A stretch of 64,000 bases of DNA. Source: Isoetes taiwanensis. Lineage: Eukaryota; Streptophyta; Lycopodiopsida; Isoetales; Isoetaceae. The notes beneath the pieces are model-generated. The model saw only the letters and a list, made by a program, of their open reading frames with translations. It was not told the DNA's origin and made no database searches. Within the stretch, counting starts at the first letter, position 1. Each line of letters begins with the position of its first letter. The stretch lies in NCBI GenBank assembly GCA_021234155.1, contig JAJEKV010000014.1:15906872-15970871 (forward strand), read 5' to 3'. Shown here one piece after another: positions 31,722 through 43,340 of this stretch. The translations under genes were made by a program, and so were the position numbers.

Positions 31722-31985
31722 TAATCTCTCCCACTAGAACTATGCATCATAAACCATAGACCACACGATCCCATGGTGTTCAAGACCAAATCATGGCCTA
31801 TCGTCTAACGATATTTCGGGTCATACTTGCCAAGTCATGAACTACTGTCTAACGGTATTCCGGGTCATACTTGCTCCCATGGAGACTAGAACTCGAGCCC
31901 TGCTCTAATATCAAATGTAACGTTCCTAACCGACTGGGCAAAACCGTCTAGATGTTTATGAGTAGTCGCTTACCCATTTATGCCG
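31722..31985 (-). mobile_element. tRNA-derived SINE-like unit, copy 2 (A box deleted)
   Basis: Similar to the first unit from 'ctctcccactagaactatgc' through 'catggagactagaactcga' to 'gtttatgagtagtcgct'. Relative to copy 1, about 15 bases that contained the A box are missing between 'cctaaccga' and 'ctgggca', and the B box has one substitution. It would not be expected to be transcribed by Pol III. Confidence 0.45.
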
Positions 31986-32839
31986 GTGTCTTGGGAACAC
32001 GACACCAAGATCCTTCATGGGTCCATTACAATATGGATCTTGCTAGGGCTAGAAAAATATTTAAATTGGTGGAAGGTATGCAAGCTCTCCATGGCAGGTA
32101 GGATTGTGGTAGCAAAATCAGTGCATTGTAGCACACGTGTATATGTGGCTTCAGTATTATTGGCACCAAAGAACATCACACAACAGTTAATGACCTCAAT
32201 AAGAAATTTATATGGGGTGGCAGTGAAGAAGGCGTGGATGTCAAGGTGATGTGGAATAGATGTTTTGCTTCTAAAAAGGGTGGTGGACTTGGAATGCTAG
32301 ACATAGCTCTACATAGCAAAATTTTGGTGAGCAAGTTCATTTGGCAGATATTGAATGAAGGATGTGACTTTCCAGGTCTACAGTTGTCGAATCAATCATT
32401 ATTGCATTGCATTCCATGCGAAAACCTTTCCATGCAGGTTGCATTGCTATGGGCTCACTTCTATAAGTTGAAACTTTTCCCGAGGCTTCGCCTTTTTTGA
32501 AAGGTTTATTCAAGGCATGGGAGCCAATGAGGAGCTTATAACAACTGAGCACAGAGAATTGTCACTCGATTGCAATGCATGTTTGGTGGTTAGCCATAGA
32601 AACTAATAGTGATGTGAAACCTCTTTTTTTTTTGGTGGACATAAGGAATCAAAGGAGATGGTGATCACTAGGAATTAATTTTCTTCGTGACTGGTATTCA
32701 CGAAGCACACTTTTATCATGAGAGGACTTCAAAAGGACTGCCTGAACAAGAGAGAGAAATTTGGCAACTGGTGGTAGGGAACATCCCCTACTATGGATAG
32801 TATTTTAACATCATGCCATATTGGCAGCATCCATGAGGA

Positions 32840-32930
32840 CATATGACAGACCCCCAGGGACTTGAACACAAGATCTTTTAATTGCTAACCCAATGGACAA
32901 GCCATTAAACCGAATATGCAAGACTAATGA
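32840..32930 (-). mobile_element. tRNA-like insertion within the LINE remnant
   Basis: Minus-strand 'TGGCTTGTCCATTGG' resembles an A box and 'TGTTCAAGTCCCTGG' a B box, at tRNA-like spacing. It could be a SINE head or a decayed tRNA fragment. Short and degenerate. Confidence 0.3.
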
Positions 32931-33234
32931 TGGGCAATATTTTGATAACTCATGTGGCCTTGGTAGAACATTGCTCTGTTTCCAATTGTTACAAACTCCT
33001 TCATTCCAACGAGGTGTTTCAGTTATAATTCTAAATGGTCCTTGCAGTTTGATGAGAATGATTTGAAATATATGTAGAAATGGGTTTGGAAGAACCAGCG
33101 CCCTCTAAAAGTGCAGGAACTCATTTGGCATATAATTGAATAGAGCTCCCAGGACTAACCATGCGGTCAGCAAATTTGACGAGCAAGGTAGTCTCGTGTG
33201 TCCCATGAGTGATCGAATAATCGAATGCTATTTT

Positions 33235-33390
33235 ATGGAATGCATTGATATTAATTTGTGTTCTCTTAGAATTACAGGCATTCCTGTCGGAATTTATTCT
33301 CTCTTAGATAGCATGGAATGCATTGATATTAATTTGTGTTCTCTTAGAAATACAGGCATTCCTGCAGGACCTTATTCTCTCTTAGATCCA
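33235..33390 (+). repeat. 78-bp tandem duplication
   Basis: Two copies of the unit starting 'atggaatgcattgatattaa' at 33,235 and 33,313, differing at a few bases. They lie in the zf-RVT part of the LINE remnant and duplicate its Cys/His segment. Confidence 0.9.
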
Positions 33391-33770
33391 AACTCATGAG
33401 CTATCCTATGACCGATCAAAGGTTGGACCACAATTTGACTGATCAAAGGTTGGGCCAGCAATTGTGGAACAATTTTTTTAGTCGTTTGTGATATAGAAAG
33501 TTTATGTTTCTGCTATGTGATTAACTCCACATAATCATTATTGATATATAGATGCATCGTTATCACATAGAATTAAGATGTACCTACAACATGCTTTGAA
33601 TGAAAATATCTTTCAAAAAAAGGAAAAAAATAAAAAGGCTCCAAGAGTTCAGTAAGAATTAAGAAAGGGACATTTAATTGATTGGGTAATAGATGGATGT
33701 ATGGTTTTGGTCATAGAAGTTGTTGCCAATTTTCAAGGTGCATTTCAAAGGGCGTCCAGAGGTTAATTGC

Positions 33771-35993
33771 TTAATGTTTGCACCACTTGATATCCATCTC
33801 TGAAAGGAGTACATAAAGCACTCCAATCCAAAAAGCAATAGTGGCATAGGACATGGCTTCATAAAAAACTATAGGCCAATGCCATTTAGGAATGTAGTCA
33901 TTCTCGGAGAACTGAGGCACCCCATTTACATCATACTTGAGGAGGGATCTTCGAAGGGAAGGAGAAAAGCTAGTAGGCCATACAACATAGAATACTGGAA
34001 CCAACATATGGATACATGTGGTGAGGAGAAAAATCGAAATACCACCAATAAAGGACACCTCCCTGCAATTGTGATCGATGCCCCCACGTGTATAAGCCAC
34101 GTATAATTGCCAGCATAGAATGACAATGACTAGGCAGACATACACCAAGTGAAAGGTAAGGGGTTTTAGCTGGTTGAGTTTACTAACACAGCAGGACTTG
34201 TTTGGTTTAGAAGCATTGCGGTCTATGCTGCTAGTGGGCACAAAATTATATGTAGATTTATAGGCAAAGACTGACTGCAGAAGCGTCTCAAGGAAAAATG
34301 GTGTCATCCACCAGAAGTGTGATTCTTCACGGTTCCTACTCAAAATCTGTTGAGGAATGCCCCACCATTGAATAATCCATGTCAGTCGCCATATAACCAG
34401 GTATAGAGCAAGATAGCACATTAAATTTCTGCTTTCTATGGGATCTCCAACAGTCAAGTTGAGTCGGAAGGCAAGGGCAGAAACAAACACCACCAACATA
34501 GCTATATTCAGAATGGAGATATAGTAGTAACCTGTATGCCAAAAGTAGAAAATTTTGAGCAAGAAGTCAAGCTTGCTCTTTCTGCCCAGCATGGCCTTCC
34601 AAGAATATGACAATTGTTGGATAGCTCCTACACACCATCTCTGCCTTTGTTTGAAATAGCCCTCTAAGGTCCATGGTGTCAATCCAATTTGTAGCCTTTT
34701 ATTAAGGTAAACTGATTTGTAGCCTTCATTAAACAACATAAAACCTGTCATAGTGTCTTCTGTGATGGACTGAGGCTGAAAACCACCAATGACATCAAGG
34801 TGTTCACGTCTGAAGATAGCACCAGTGCCTACACAACCTGCAAAGCCCAAGGTATTACGCTGAACCAAGACGCGGAAGTAGTGCGAGATGGAGGCATCAT
34901 TAAGGGGATCTCCAATTGGCAGGTTGTAGTAAGCTTGAGGTATTTGAACAAAAGAGACTTGTGGAGTATGAATGATATGTGGAAGGAGCGCGCGAAGAAA
35001 AGAATGATGCAGGATCATATCCGCATCCATCATAACGATATATTCTGCATTTGAGTGCTCAAGGCCAAAGTTGAGATTCCCACATTTGAAATGGTGAGGA
35101 ACTCCAGGGACCTGTAGTAAGTTAAGTTGCATTAGTAGATGCTTACATGTTAAACATGCAAAAAAACGTTTATCGGCATATAGGACTACAACATCAGCAT
35201 ATAATAGAGACATGTCTAAGTTCAAACCCGGTCTATCCACAAGAATACAACATACAAATTAGCAATGTAAGAGATGCTTAAACTATATAGGACTACAAGA
35301 TGAGCATATATTAATAGAGATATGTCTAAGTTCAACCCGGTCTATCCACAAGAACATAACATACAAATTAGCAATGTAAGAGATGTTTAAACTCAATCCA
35401 TCTCACACATACATAAGTACCTTAGAGCGGCGAAGATAGTCGAGATGGACCCTTGTTCCTGCCTTCAAATCCTCACATCTAGCTCTCAAACCATCATCTC
35501 CTCCATCATCTAACACTAATACCTTAAATCTATCTTGTGGATAATCCATAGCCAATGCAGCCAAAATGCTATCTACAGGAACTTCAGTTGGTTCCTTGCA
35601 ACATGGCAACAGGATGTCCACTGTCGGATAATCCCTTTCATCACCTGACAATGGAGGTGGTTCCTTGGGATTGATGTTTGGTGGCAATAACAGATCAATG
35701 CATGCTATGAAGCTGCAGAGAAAATATCCATATTCGCACAGCAATATTACCAGCAGCCACGGAGAATATAGGATTGCTTTGTATTCTCTTATATACAGCG
35801 AGGATTTGAATCCGAGATAAGCTATGAAGGAACCAATATGGGCGAATACCATGAAGCTGACAATGAAATAACGAAACAGAAGCTTGAACCTGGTCAAAGG
35901 CCTCTGGTGCTGCTTTCTTTTCAACAATGGGGTTGCTTTGCCTCCATAGCAGGCAGTTTGTTCGAGATCTGGCTCTTCGAAGTAAGATCCCAT
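33771..35993 (-). CDS. Glycosyltransferase family 2, cellulose-synthase-like (BcsA-type), two exons
   Basis: Exons 35,421-35,993 and 33,771-35,111 join in phase 0 (donor AAG|GTACTT, acceptor ctacag|GTC) to give 637 residues with no lesion. ATG at 35,993 starts MGSYFEEPDLEQ; an upstream in-frame TTG is not used. Two N-terminal membrane segments precede the catalytic domain. Processive GT2 motifs are all present: 'VLDDGGDDG', 'DADMI', 'TED' and 'QRQRW' (QxxRW). About six hydrophobic segments follow. The layout fits a membrane synthase that extends a beta-glycan from a nucleotide sugar and exports it. The plant CesA zinc finger and plant-specific inserts are absent, and 'SITEDTMTGFMLF' is closer to bacterial BcsA. 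A truncated inverted copy lies 12.5 kb away. Substrate is not known. Confidence 0.9.
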
Positions 35994-37047
35994 TTTGAGA
36001 GCCAAGGATAGAATTCAAACGAGGTCTTAAGGACGCCGTTTTAAGGACTTGGATTGCGGTTGCGGATGCTGATGTGGCATATTCTCAGCCGCTTGATCCC
36101 GCAGGAAACAAAATAAATGCAGATGTTGACAATATAACAATGAGGTCGATCTTTCTTCCTGCATAAATGGGGACCTGTGACCTCCAACGGAGCCCACTTG
36201 TACCAATATTATGTAGGATTCACATGAGCCCAAAAATTTGCAGCAGCTACGAAAGTGGGCGTGACAAGCGGTGCAGCAGCCCTCTAGCTGCAACCGTTCC
36301 GCTGATAGGTGTACGCGGGGCGGCTTGCAAATTTGCAGTGCGGCTTGAAATTTTGCAGCGCTGCCGTAGATGTCACGCCCCATTTGCAGCCAGCGTTTTT
36401 TCATGTGAATGGGCCATTAGCGTTGGGACGAAGACATTTTGGCTTTTTGCGGTTCGGGCAAACCCTAGGCGAGGTTGTGAAGTTTATGGAATATGCATGG
36501 AATGTCCCGAATGCAAGGCGTAGATTAGTGTAGAGGATGGAATATGAAGTGAATATGTCATTTGGAGGGCCATAGATAGTAGAAAAAAAAAAGATGTTGT
36601 TTTTGCATTTTGTTTCCAGATGGGTTGGCTCGAATATGCTAAGAACTATCAAATTGCATGGCTTATAAGCTTATTCCAATTTTCTTCTTCGGCGAGGCAT
36701 GGCCTGCTTGCGCATGCCAGTATGTGCCCCCTGTCTTCAGGTTCCGCCTCCATACTCCTATTAGATATGTTTGCACCCTTCTACTCCATAGCTTCTACGA
36801 CCAGCTTGCTTCTAGATCATCGAATTAGCTTAAAATGGGTTGTGTTTGGAGGAAATATTAGCAGGTAATATTCATTCTGTGATCTTTCTTTGAGTTCAAG
36901 CCACTAAGACCGTTGTGGAATAGAGAATAGACATTGTATGCAAGGTAGACATTGATCCAGGCATGTACTTGAGGTAATCTCTGGTTCCGAGATCTATGGA
37001 AAAACTTTGTTTAGCTCTAATGCAGTTGTTATATGAGCATATAAAGT
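35490..37047 (-). repeat. Inverted duplication, right arm
   Basis: Reverse-complement partner of 21,968-23,453. It contains exon 1 of the intact glycosyltransferase and about 1 kb upstream of its ATG. It has the 204-bp MITE-like insertion at 36,212-36,415 and lacks the 67-bp tandem duplication of the left arm. Because the full gene is here, this arm is the likely source. Confidence 0.85.
36212..36415. mobile_element. MITE-like insertion (PIF/Harbinger-type features)
   Basis: This 204-bp block is absent at the same place in the other arm, where the empty site reads 'caatattagcg'. In the filled site ATTA occurs on both sides (36,208-36,211 and 36,416-36,419), so a TTA or ATTA target was duplicated. 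The ends share an imperfect inverted repeat: 'GGATTCACATGAGCCC' on the left and, read from the right end inward, 'GGCCCATTCACATGA'. A 3-bp TTA target and GGCC-type termini suit a PIF/Harbinger MITE. It lies in the glycosyltransferase upstream region. Confidence 0.7.
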
Positions 37048-37900
37048 CATGAACACCTTAAGGCTGGTGATTCATTTCTCACTGAGCGTGTTTGGAGGCT
37101 ATGTCAAGTGTTTTACAAGTCATAGCGTCGGGCTTTGTGAAAGAATGTATCAGTCTATATAAAACTCTGTAAGTGGTATGCATTATAAGGTTGTAAGGGA
37201 TAATGATGTAAAGGAATTTTCCTAGCTATTAAAACTGAGGATGGGGAACAGTTGATGATGGCACTTGAGCCATTTTAGAGCCTACTTGACTCAATGCTTG
37301 AATCGTTTACCTGAGCAACTGCATGAATATGTTCCCAGCAGTAGTTCATGGTAGCATACAAGATTTGTCATTCGGATTGAGGAGATTGAAGCTGCAAACT
37401 GGATACAAAACTCATATTTCTGGTTTTACATGAGATTGGCAAAGCACTGCAAATGTTTGCACTATCAGGTGTGTTTACATACATCTGACCTTTTATTTTC
37501 TAAGTCTTTATTCAACAACTAAGATCATGAATCCAATTTTTGGGTATCTTATAAATGTAGGGCAATTTTCTAAACACTTACTTTAGTTGGTAGGAATCCT
37601 AGAATTGAGAGCATGTCTCTAAAATAAGGATATTTGAATTTTCTGAAGGGCTTATTTATCTGAGGGAAGAGTCATTTGCACTTTGCATTTAATTATATCC
37701 TCCTCGTTTTTTGACTCCACTTGAAGCCACCATGTCAAACACTATGGGTGCAATTGACTGATCATCTTTGACTACAAGAATAAAAATTCTAACATGTAAA
37801 ATGGCTTCATTTTAGACTTGTTTTCATCTATAGTTCAACTTTAGTGCTCTTTATAGGGTGTTAGATATTCTTCAACCTACCTCATGCCTCGTTTTAGATT
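37048..37900. other. No gene recognised
   Basis: Mixed-composition sequence with no frame above 60 codons. It separates the right arm of the inverted duplication from the LINE-like remnant. Confidence 0.4.
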
Positions 37901-37908
37901 TTTAAGTT

Positions 37909-39586
37909 GTGTTGGCCTGTTTTGCATATATGCAGATCACAACTCGTCCTGATTCACGTCAAGTATCTGGTCCTGCAATCCCCAAAGCTGAAAAGTTAAG
38001 CTTCTGTCTCTATTTACAAGAAGTATATTGGAGAGTCACTGGCAAGCTTGCTGATCTACCAGATGCTGCAGCAGATATGCTTTCACCATTGCTTGGGAGC
38101 AATGTTAGGGTCTTTGTTTGGGAGCAATTTTGGTGCTTCGATTTCCTGGATTCTGGTTTCCACGTCATTAGTGGAGAGTCCTCTACGGCGCAGCTTGCAG
38201 GAATGCGCCTGATTTTTGAAGTTAGAGAAGTTTGGGAAGTTGTCTATGGAGATGATCTAATGCCCGTTGAAGGAGACAATGGGGAAGATGAAAAAGAAGC
38301 AGAGAAAAATTTTGCATGCTAGTCCTCTGAAAGATACCAAACTTGAATATTCAGCCTTGTTGGCCACAAAAGATACTGAGGGATCTCGAAAAAGGGAATA
38401 TTCAAAAAATTATCGAAGAAGGGAACCACCTATATATGTGCTGGAATTGTGTTGGAGTTGGTCACATCTCAAGCAATTGCCACAAGAAACAAAGAAAAGG
38501 TGATAAGACATCAAGAAAAGATTCACGGGAAGAAACACATGAATTAGAATAAAAAAGATCAAATAGATGGGAGGCGGACAGTTGGGCGAAAGCGACTAGG
38601 GCAGGAGGCCGCCTCCCTTTTTTGCCGCTCTATACCACCAGATTATGGTGCAAACCAGCAGGGATCTGGGTGCTAGCAGGACTTGGATTTGTTCTGCCTT
38701 CTCAAGAACAGTCATCGGATCTGCTGGTTGTGTGTGACCCTCCTTCTTTCAGGGGGCCATTATCGGTTGTTTCAGGCAATCCACTAACGTGGCGTCTTCC
38801 TTTGGTTGCATGCAAGTTCTTTGCTTGTATGCCCACTATGTCTCTTCTAGACACGCTGAAAGGGTATGTCCAGCAGATTGGGATATTGGCCTATAAAGCG
38901 AAGGGATAGAAACTCCCGATTATGTAAAGTAGGATTTGGATATGCAGATCCCAGCGGGGAATATCATAAGCTTGCTAGCAGGAAGCATCAGTTATTTGGC
39001 AGAGGCAGTTCAAGAGACATGTGACTTATTCTTCATATTGATGCTGAGCAATCAGTTTTTTTCTTGTAAATATCAAGGATGCAGAAGATAGTCCCGACAA
39101 TGCTGCATTGATTAGAACGCATGATACACTCGGAGGTATGGGACTCTTTGGTATATCAAGTTCTTTAATTTGTGCATGCTAGGGATTTAAAATGTTTCAA
39201 GTACTACTATGCTTGAACATTTTTTATGTGGATAATGATATCCAATCATATGCTCAAGTACTGATATGCTTGCAGCACTTTAGACCAGGTTCTGATATGC
39301 CTGTGTCAATCTCAAGTACTATTAAACTTTAGGGCAGCTGGGGGACTGATATACTTCAGCGTACATTCTGTTATCCTTTGCCTACAGGTTTAAAACTGGT
39401 TGCAAAAAGTTTTTGAGTGTGAATTGTACTTTCTCATCAGATGCTGATGTAAGAAAGCTTTTTGAGCGTATTATGTATCAGGCCAACAGGGCTTCACTGT
39501 GCTCATCCTTCCTATCTGATCTTTAGAGATCAATATTGTAATATTTTCTATATTAATAGAAAACCACCTTGCCTTCAAAAAAAAAA
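37909..39586 (+). mobile_element. LINE-like remnant with zinc-knuckle ORF and poly(A)
   Basis: A 137-codon frame (37,909-38,322) is followed, in another frame, by 'CWNCVGVGHISSNC' (about 38,430-38,475), an exact CX2CX4HX4C zinc knuckle next to Lys/Arg-rich sequence. Plant LINE ORF1 and retroelement gag proteins carry such knuckles. The segment ends with 'gccttc' and a ten-A tail (39,577-39,586), as in the other LINE ends here. No RT domain remains. The upstream frame has no recognised domain. Confidence 0.5.
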
Positions 39587-41040
39587 GATCAAATAGAAAA
39601 AATCCAAAAAGAGTATTCTTGAGGGCCTTCAAAGTGGCAAGTAAGTCGAGCAGCTAAAGCACGCACGCATGTGGCTGATAGATGACATGCATCTGCAGAG
39701 GGAGATAATCTCGTGAAGAGAAAGGATGCTATGATGACATATAGTAGCCTGTGGTGAACTTTTATCATTGGTAGCAAGACTTGAACTGCTTCCTTTATCG
39801 CCACAAACTCACACTTGTAAACAAGAAGAAAGTATCATTTAAGTAAAATTTTTGTCTAAGCGCTAATTGCAGAAAAAGTCAAGGCATGGTTTTTCATACA
39901 TCCATCTTTCCAAAATATGGCGACATAATTAGGATGACATAAAAATCTAGAAGTAGATCTAACTATCTTACACTCGGGTATGTATACCTATTAATGCAGA
40001 ATGGATTGCAAATAACTATCTCTATTATACTTTCATTCATTGCTTTCCTCTTTCCAAAGCCCCACATCCCTGTCCCCAGACACCACCTCGCATTCTTTTA
40101 GGTTATTGTGGGGATCATAGGCGGAGAAGAGTTTGTCAAGTGCTTGTCAATTGTTATTACAACAATGTACATGCAAGGCCTCAATTGAAATATGATGAAT
40201 TTAGAATATGATAAGATTAGAACAGAGATGAGGAGCATAACTGAAGTAGAATAGAATTGAGTTGAATTGTCTTTCATCGTCCAGGAAGATTAAAAAAAAA
40301 AGGTCATAGGAAAACCACCAGTAGTACAAAGTTTTGTTGCAATATCTGATGCTATTTTGCTTTTTTATACAAAAACTATGTAACATGAACACCCACCACA
40401 TATTACAGGTGCTTCCAAGGGTATGGCCAGAATCAGACCCTTGACGGACGTCCATGAGCATGGGGGTACTGTTAGTTGCAGTTGCTGGGTAGTTGTGATT
40501 AATGGGTCATGTTGTCTGTAATCAGTCTATGGTGACGGAATGCGGAATAAGGGACAACGATTTACTAGGGACAAATAATTGGTCGCTAGGAGCACTAATA
40601 GTAGCGAATATTATTAGTGCGGAGGAAAAGCTTGCAATACCAATGGTTGCAGAACGTTTATATTAATATGTAGCTAACATTGCAAGTTGAAGATAGTAGT
40701 ACTAGTGTTAGCACTAGGGGTGTAAATGTATTAATATAAAGAAATGAAAGTTAGCTATGTTAAAATATTAATATTATATGGACACATGGCATTGTATAGT
40801 TCGATGGGCAAAGATCTGTTATTGAAATAGATCGAGCAGAACTGTAACATCTGCTAGTCGTGGCTGATGGGCTGCAATCAGAATCAGATCAACGGCCAGA
40901 TGGGTCGGATTTAACTGAGGAAGACTGCAGTTAGCTCTAGAGGTTAAGCTATAAAGCCTGGAGAACGAATTTGTCAGAGGGCAATCGAAATTGGATCTTG
41001 AGAAAAGAATTGATTCTAAGCTAAGAACACTTGTTTGGAT
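39587..41040. other. No gene recognised
   Basis: AT-rich intergenic sequence. Short frames on the minus strand (39,589-39,804 and 40,201-40,461) have no recognisable domain. Confidence 0.4.
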
Positions 41041-41046
41041 TGAGAC

Positions 41047-41325
41047 TTGACAGAAGCATTCGGTTTGGCAGCACGATTCTCTGCTGTCCTAGTAAAGAGA
41101 GCAATGGCACTGGACCTCTTCGACTTCGCCGTGCCCTACCGACGATATGGAAGATTGGCAGTAGCCGCGGCCTGCACATCCGACCGCAGGGTGGAAGAGC
41201 TGGCGAGAGCCTTGCAGGGCGGCTCGTCAGCAAACATCCTCAGGAACTTGGGACATTCGGTAGGAACGGCCCAAGTTAAGAAGTTCCTTGAGGACAACCC
41301 GTCTTACCGGCGATTTCAAGACTAG
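41047..41325 (+). CDS. Unidentified 92-codon ORF, GC-rich
   Basis: The frame is markedly more GC-rich than its flanks and encodes an Ala/Arg/Leu-rich helical peptide with 'LDLFDFAVPYRRYGRL', 'CTSDRRVEELARAL' and a terminal 'VKKFLEDNPSYRRF'. No family recognised. It lies 170 bases upstream of the truncated gag but is separated by AT-rich sequence, so it may be a leftover of an older gene or retroelement. Confidence 0.3.
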   Translation: MTEAFGLAARFSAVLVKRAMALDLFDFAVPYRRYGRLAVAAACTSDRRVEELARALQGGSSANILRNLGHSVGTAQVKKFLEDNPSYRRFQD

Positions 41326-41494
41326 TTAGACTCTTGATCCCGGAGACTTTTGTACTAAAATATTATATAATATAAATATGATTTCTGTTGCACTTTAAAT
41401 GCCTTGTTGATATATTTTGTTCCACAACTATGCCAACAAACCACATATAATGCAAAAGAACAAGTAAAACTAACCATGTAGCCATGAACTACTT

Positions 41495-42760
41495 GTGTAT
41501 GCAGTTAGAGGCCTAGGCTCAGGAGAACGACAACGCCAAGACCTTAGGGAAGAACAGAGTCCGTCGAGGCCACCTCCGGCAAGGAACCTATTTGAGGAAT
41601 TCGGACCCATGACCCCAGAAGAGGAGATATCACAGATGAGGATGGACCTTGAGCAGATAAAGGCTTTGCTGGCCGCACAAGCAGGAGGGGGTTCGGTGGG
41701 CAACGCTCAGTTGCCTCAAGCTTCAGCTCAGAGAGCAGGAAGGGACAAGAAGAGGAGCAAGAGAAGGAGATCCTCCAGCCCGGAATCCTCCGACTCAAGC
41801 TCAGATTCAGACTCCGATTCCGAGGAAGAAGAAGAGCAGAACCAGGACCGAACAGATGGAAGGCAGAGGAACACTGCAGATGGAAGACAGAGGGATACCA
41901 CAGATGGACGACAAAGGGACACAAGAACCTCTGATTACCAGAAGAAGGTAGACTCTGCATTGGGGAATGTTTGGAAGGCCAGGAAGCTCGAGCAATTCTC
42001 AGGCGAGAAAAGGTCAGGCATGGAGGCAGAGGCTTGGCTCGATGAGATGAGCGAATATGGCAACGCTTATGGTATGAAGGACAAGGATAAAGGCAGGGTG
42101 GCAACAGCCAACCTGAAGGGAGCAGCACGCATTCGGTGGTAGGCACATGGCTTAAGCAGGGATGCTTGCAGGTTCAAGAAGTTTGCTAAAGCCTTCAAGC
42201 GCCACTACGTCCCAAGAGAGCACAAGTCCAGCATGATGCAGCAGTTCTATAGGCTGCAGCAAGGAAACAAATCAGTCCAGAAATATACAGAGGAGGAATT
42301 CATGAGGCTAAGGCTGTATGTGCCAAAGTTGGGAGAAAAGCATGCAGTAGAGAGCTATATTGAGGGGCTGAATGATGAGATCCGCAAGCTTGTAAGGGCA
42401 ATAAACCCTAAGACAGTATCAGAAGCCGAGTCCAAGGCAATAAGCTTGCAAGGGACGGGACCTCAGAATAGCGTACTTCCAGGATAAAGGCAAGGCAACA
42501 GGGAGTTATAGCCCTAGGGCAGCCAGTCCGGGCCCAGCTAGAGCCCCATATGGTGGCAACCAGGGGAAGCAGCATGAGAAGAAGCAGGTGTCCTTCAAAG
42601 ACAAGCAGGAGGGGTCAAACTACTCCAAAGCAGTGCGATCCTTTTTGCAGGCTATGCCCAAGGAGAAGAGGCAGGAGTGTATAGAAAAGCAGCTTTGCTT
42701 CAGGTGCTTCCAGCCAGGCCATAGGACAGCGAACTGCCCCTACGTCATGAGCGCAGCACT
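41495..42760 (+). pseudogene. gag: Chromovirus Gag
   Basis: The N-terminal part has 'MTPEEEISQMRMDLEQIKAL', a basic and Ser/Glu-rich region, and then a retrotransposon-gag domain ('KLEQFSGEKR', 'EAWLDEM', 'RFKKFAKAFKRHYVPREH', 'MMQQFYRLQQG'). A zinc knuckle 'CFRCFQPGHRTANC' (CX2CX4HX4C) lies near 42,698-42,740. A TAG at 42,140-42,142 replaces the usual Trp codon before the 'AHGL' block, and the frame shifts between about 42,487 and 42,588. Gag would form the cytoplasmic particle. Confidence 0.85.
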
Positions 42761-43340
42761 AACGGAGTTGGGAGATTGGGACACCCTGTCCGACGACGAT
42801 GGTGAGGCAGCCCGCGACTACATTCAGGGTGAGTGTCATATCTTTGCCGCAATAGATACGGAGCAAGCAGAGAGTCAGTATAAGGTAATTTCCACAGTAG
42901 GGAAGGCCAAGGCCAAGTCTTTCATAGTCCTGATAGACTCAGGAAGTAGCCATAATTTTGCATCCCCAAGGATGGTAGAAATGTTGAAGTTGAAACCATT
43001 GAAGTCGAAGCCGAGGCCCGTTGTGTTAGCAAGTGGAGCAGTAAGGCAGACAGCAGGCAAGAGGATCAACTTCGACATCGATTTACCAGGGATCAATATC
43101 CGGGGCAGAAGTAATGGGCATTGGCAAGTACGACTTGATCATAGGAATGGAGTATCTTGGACCAGCAGGGGCCATCATTGATTGTGGAAAGCGGAAGGTG
43201 ACCTTCCCAACGCCCGACGGCAAGATCATTGAGATCACAGGTAAAGAAGTCGTTCCCATCATGCAGTGTATGTCTTCTAAACGGCTGTTCAAGTGCATCA
43301 AGTGCGAGCAAGTAGCATACATTTTCAAGCTTGAGATTGA
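42761..43340 (+). pseudogene. pro: Chromovirus aspartic protease
   Basis: The retropepsin motif 'VLIDSGSSHNFAS' (near 42,930) marks the active Asp. The second half of the domain ('[14 protein letters not shown]', '[11 protein letters not shown]') is in another frame from 43,114. The shift falls inside the protease fold near 43,100-43,113, so it is a lesion rather than a gag-pol recoding site, which would normally lie before the protease. Confidence 0.8.

Larger units (their letters stand above)
32030..33640 (+). mobile_element. LINE ORF2 3' remnant with poly(A)-rich end
   Basis: The reading at 32,060-32,400 gives 'WKVCKLSMAGRIVVAKSV', 'MWNRCFASKKGGGLGMLDI' and 'LHSKILVSKFIWQIL'. Plant L1-type LINEs have 'W..R.LS.AGR..LIKSV' and 'VKW..V..PK..GGLG.R.L' after the RT core. 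Near 33,070 'KWVWKNQRPLKVQELIWHII' and later 'CPMSDRIIECYFMEC' match the zf-RVT region. The element ends near an A-rich run at about 33,616-33,640. Many stops and a 78-bp tandem duplication break it. Confidence 0.7.

Noticed and set aside
35994-36005. An upstream TTG start for the glycosyltransferase (MALK...)
   Set aside because: TTG is not a usual nuclear start codon; the ATG four codons later (35,993) is conserved in both copies.
41544-42146. A 200-codon minus-strand frame rich in Ser, Pro and Leu
   Set aside because: It is the antisense of the chromovirus Gag, whose codon pattern and domains explain the opening; no domain is visible in the minus reading.
43090-43181. Programmed gag-pol frameshift in the chromovirus
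   Set aside because: The shift lies inside the protease fold, downstream of its active site, and other random lesions are present, so it is more likely a mutation.
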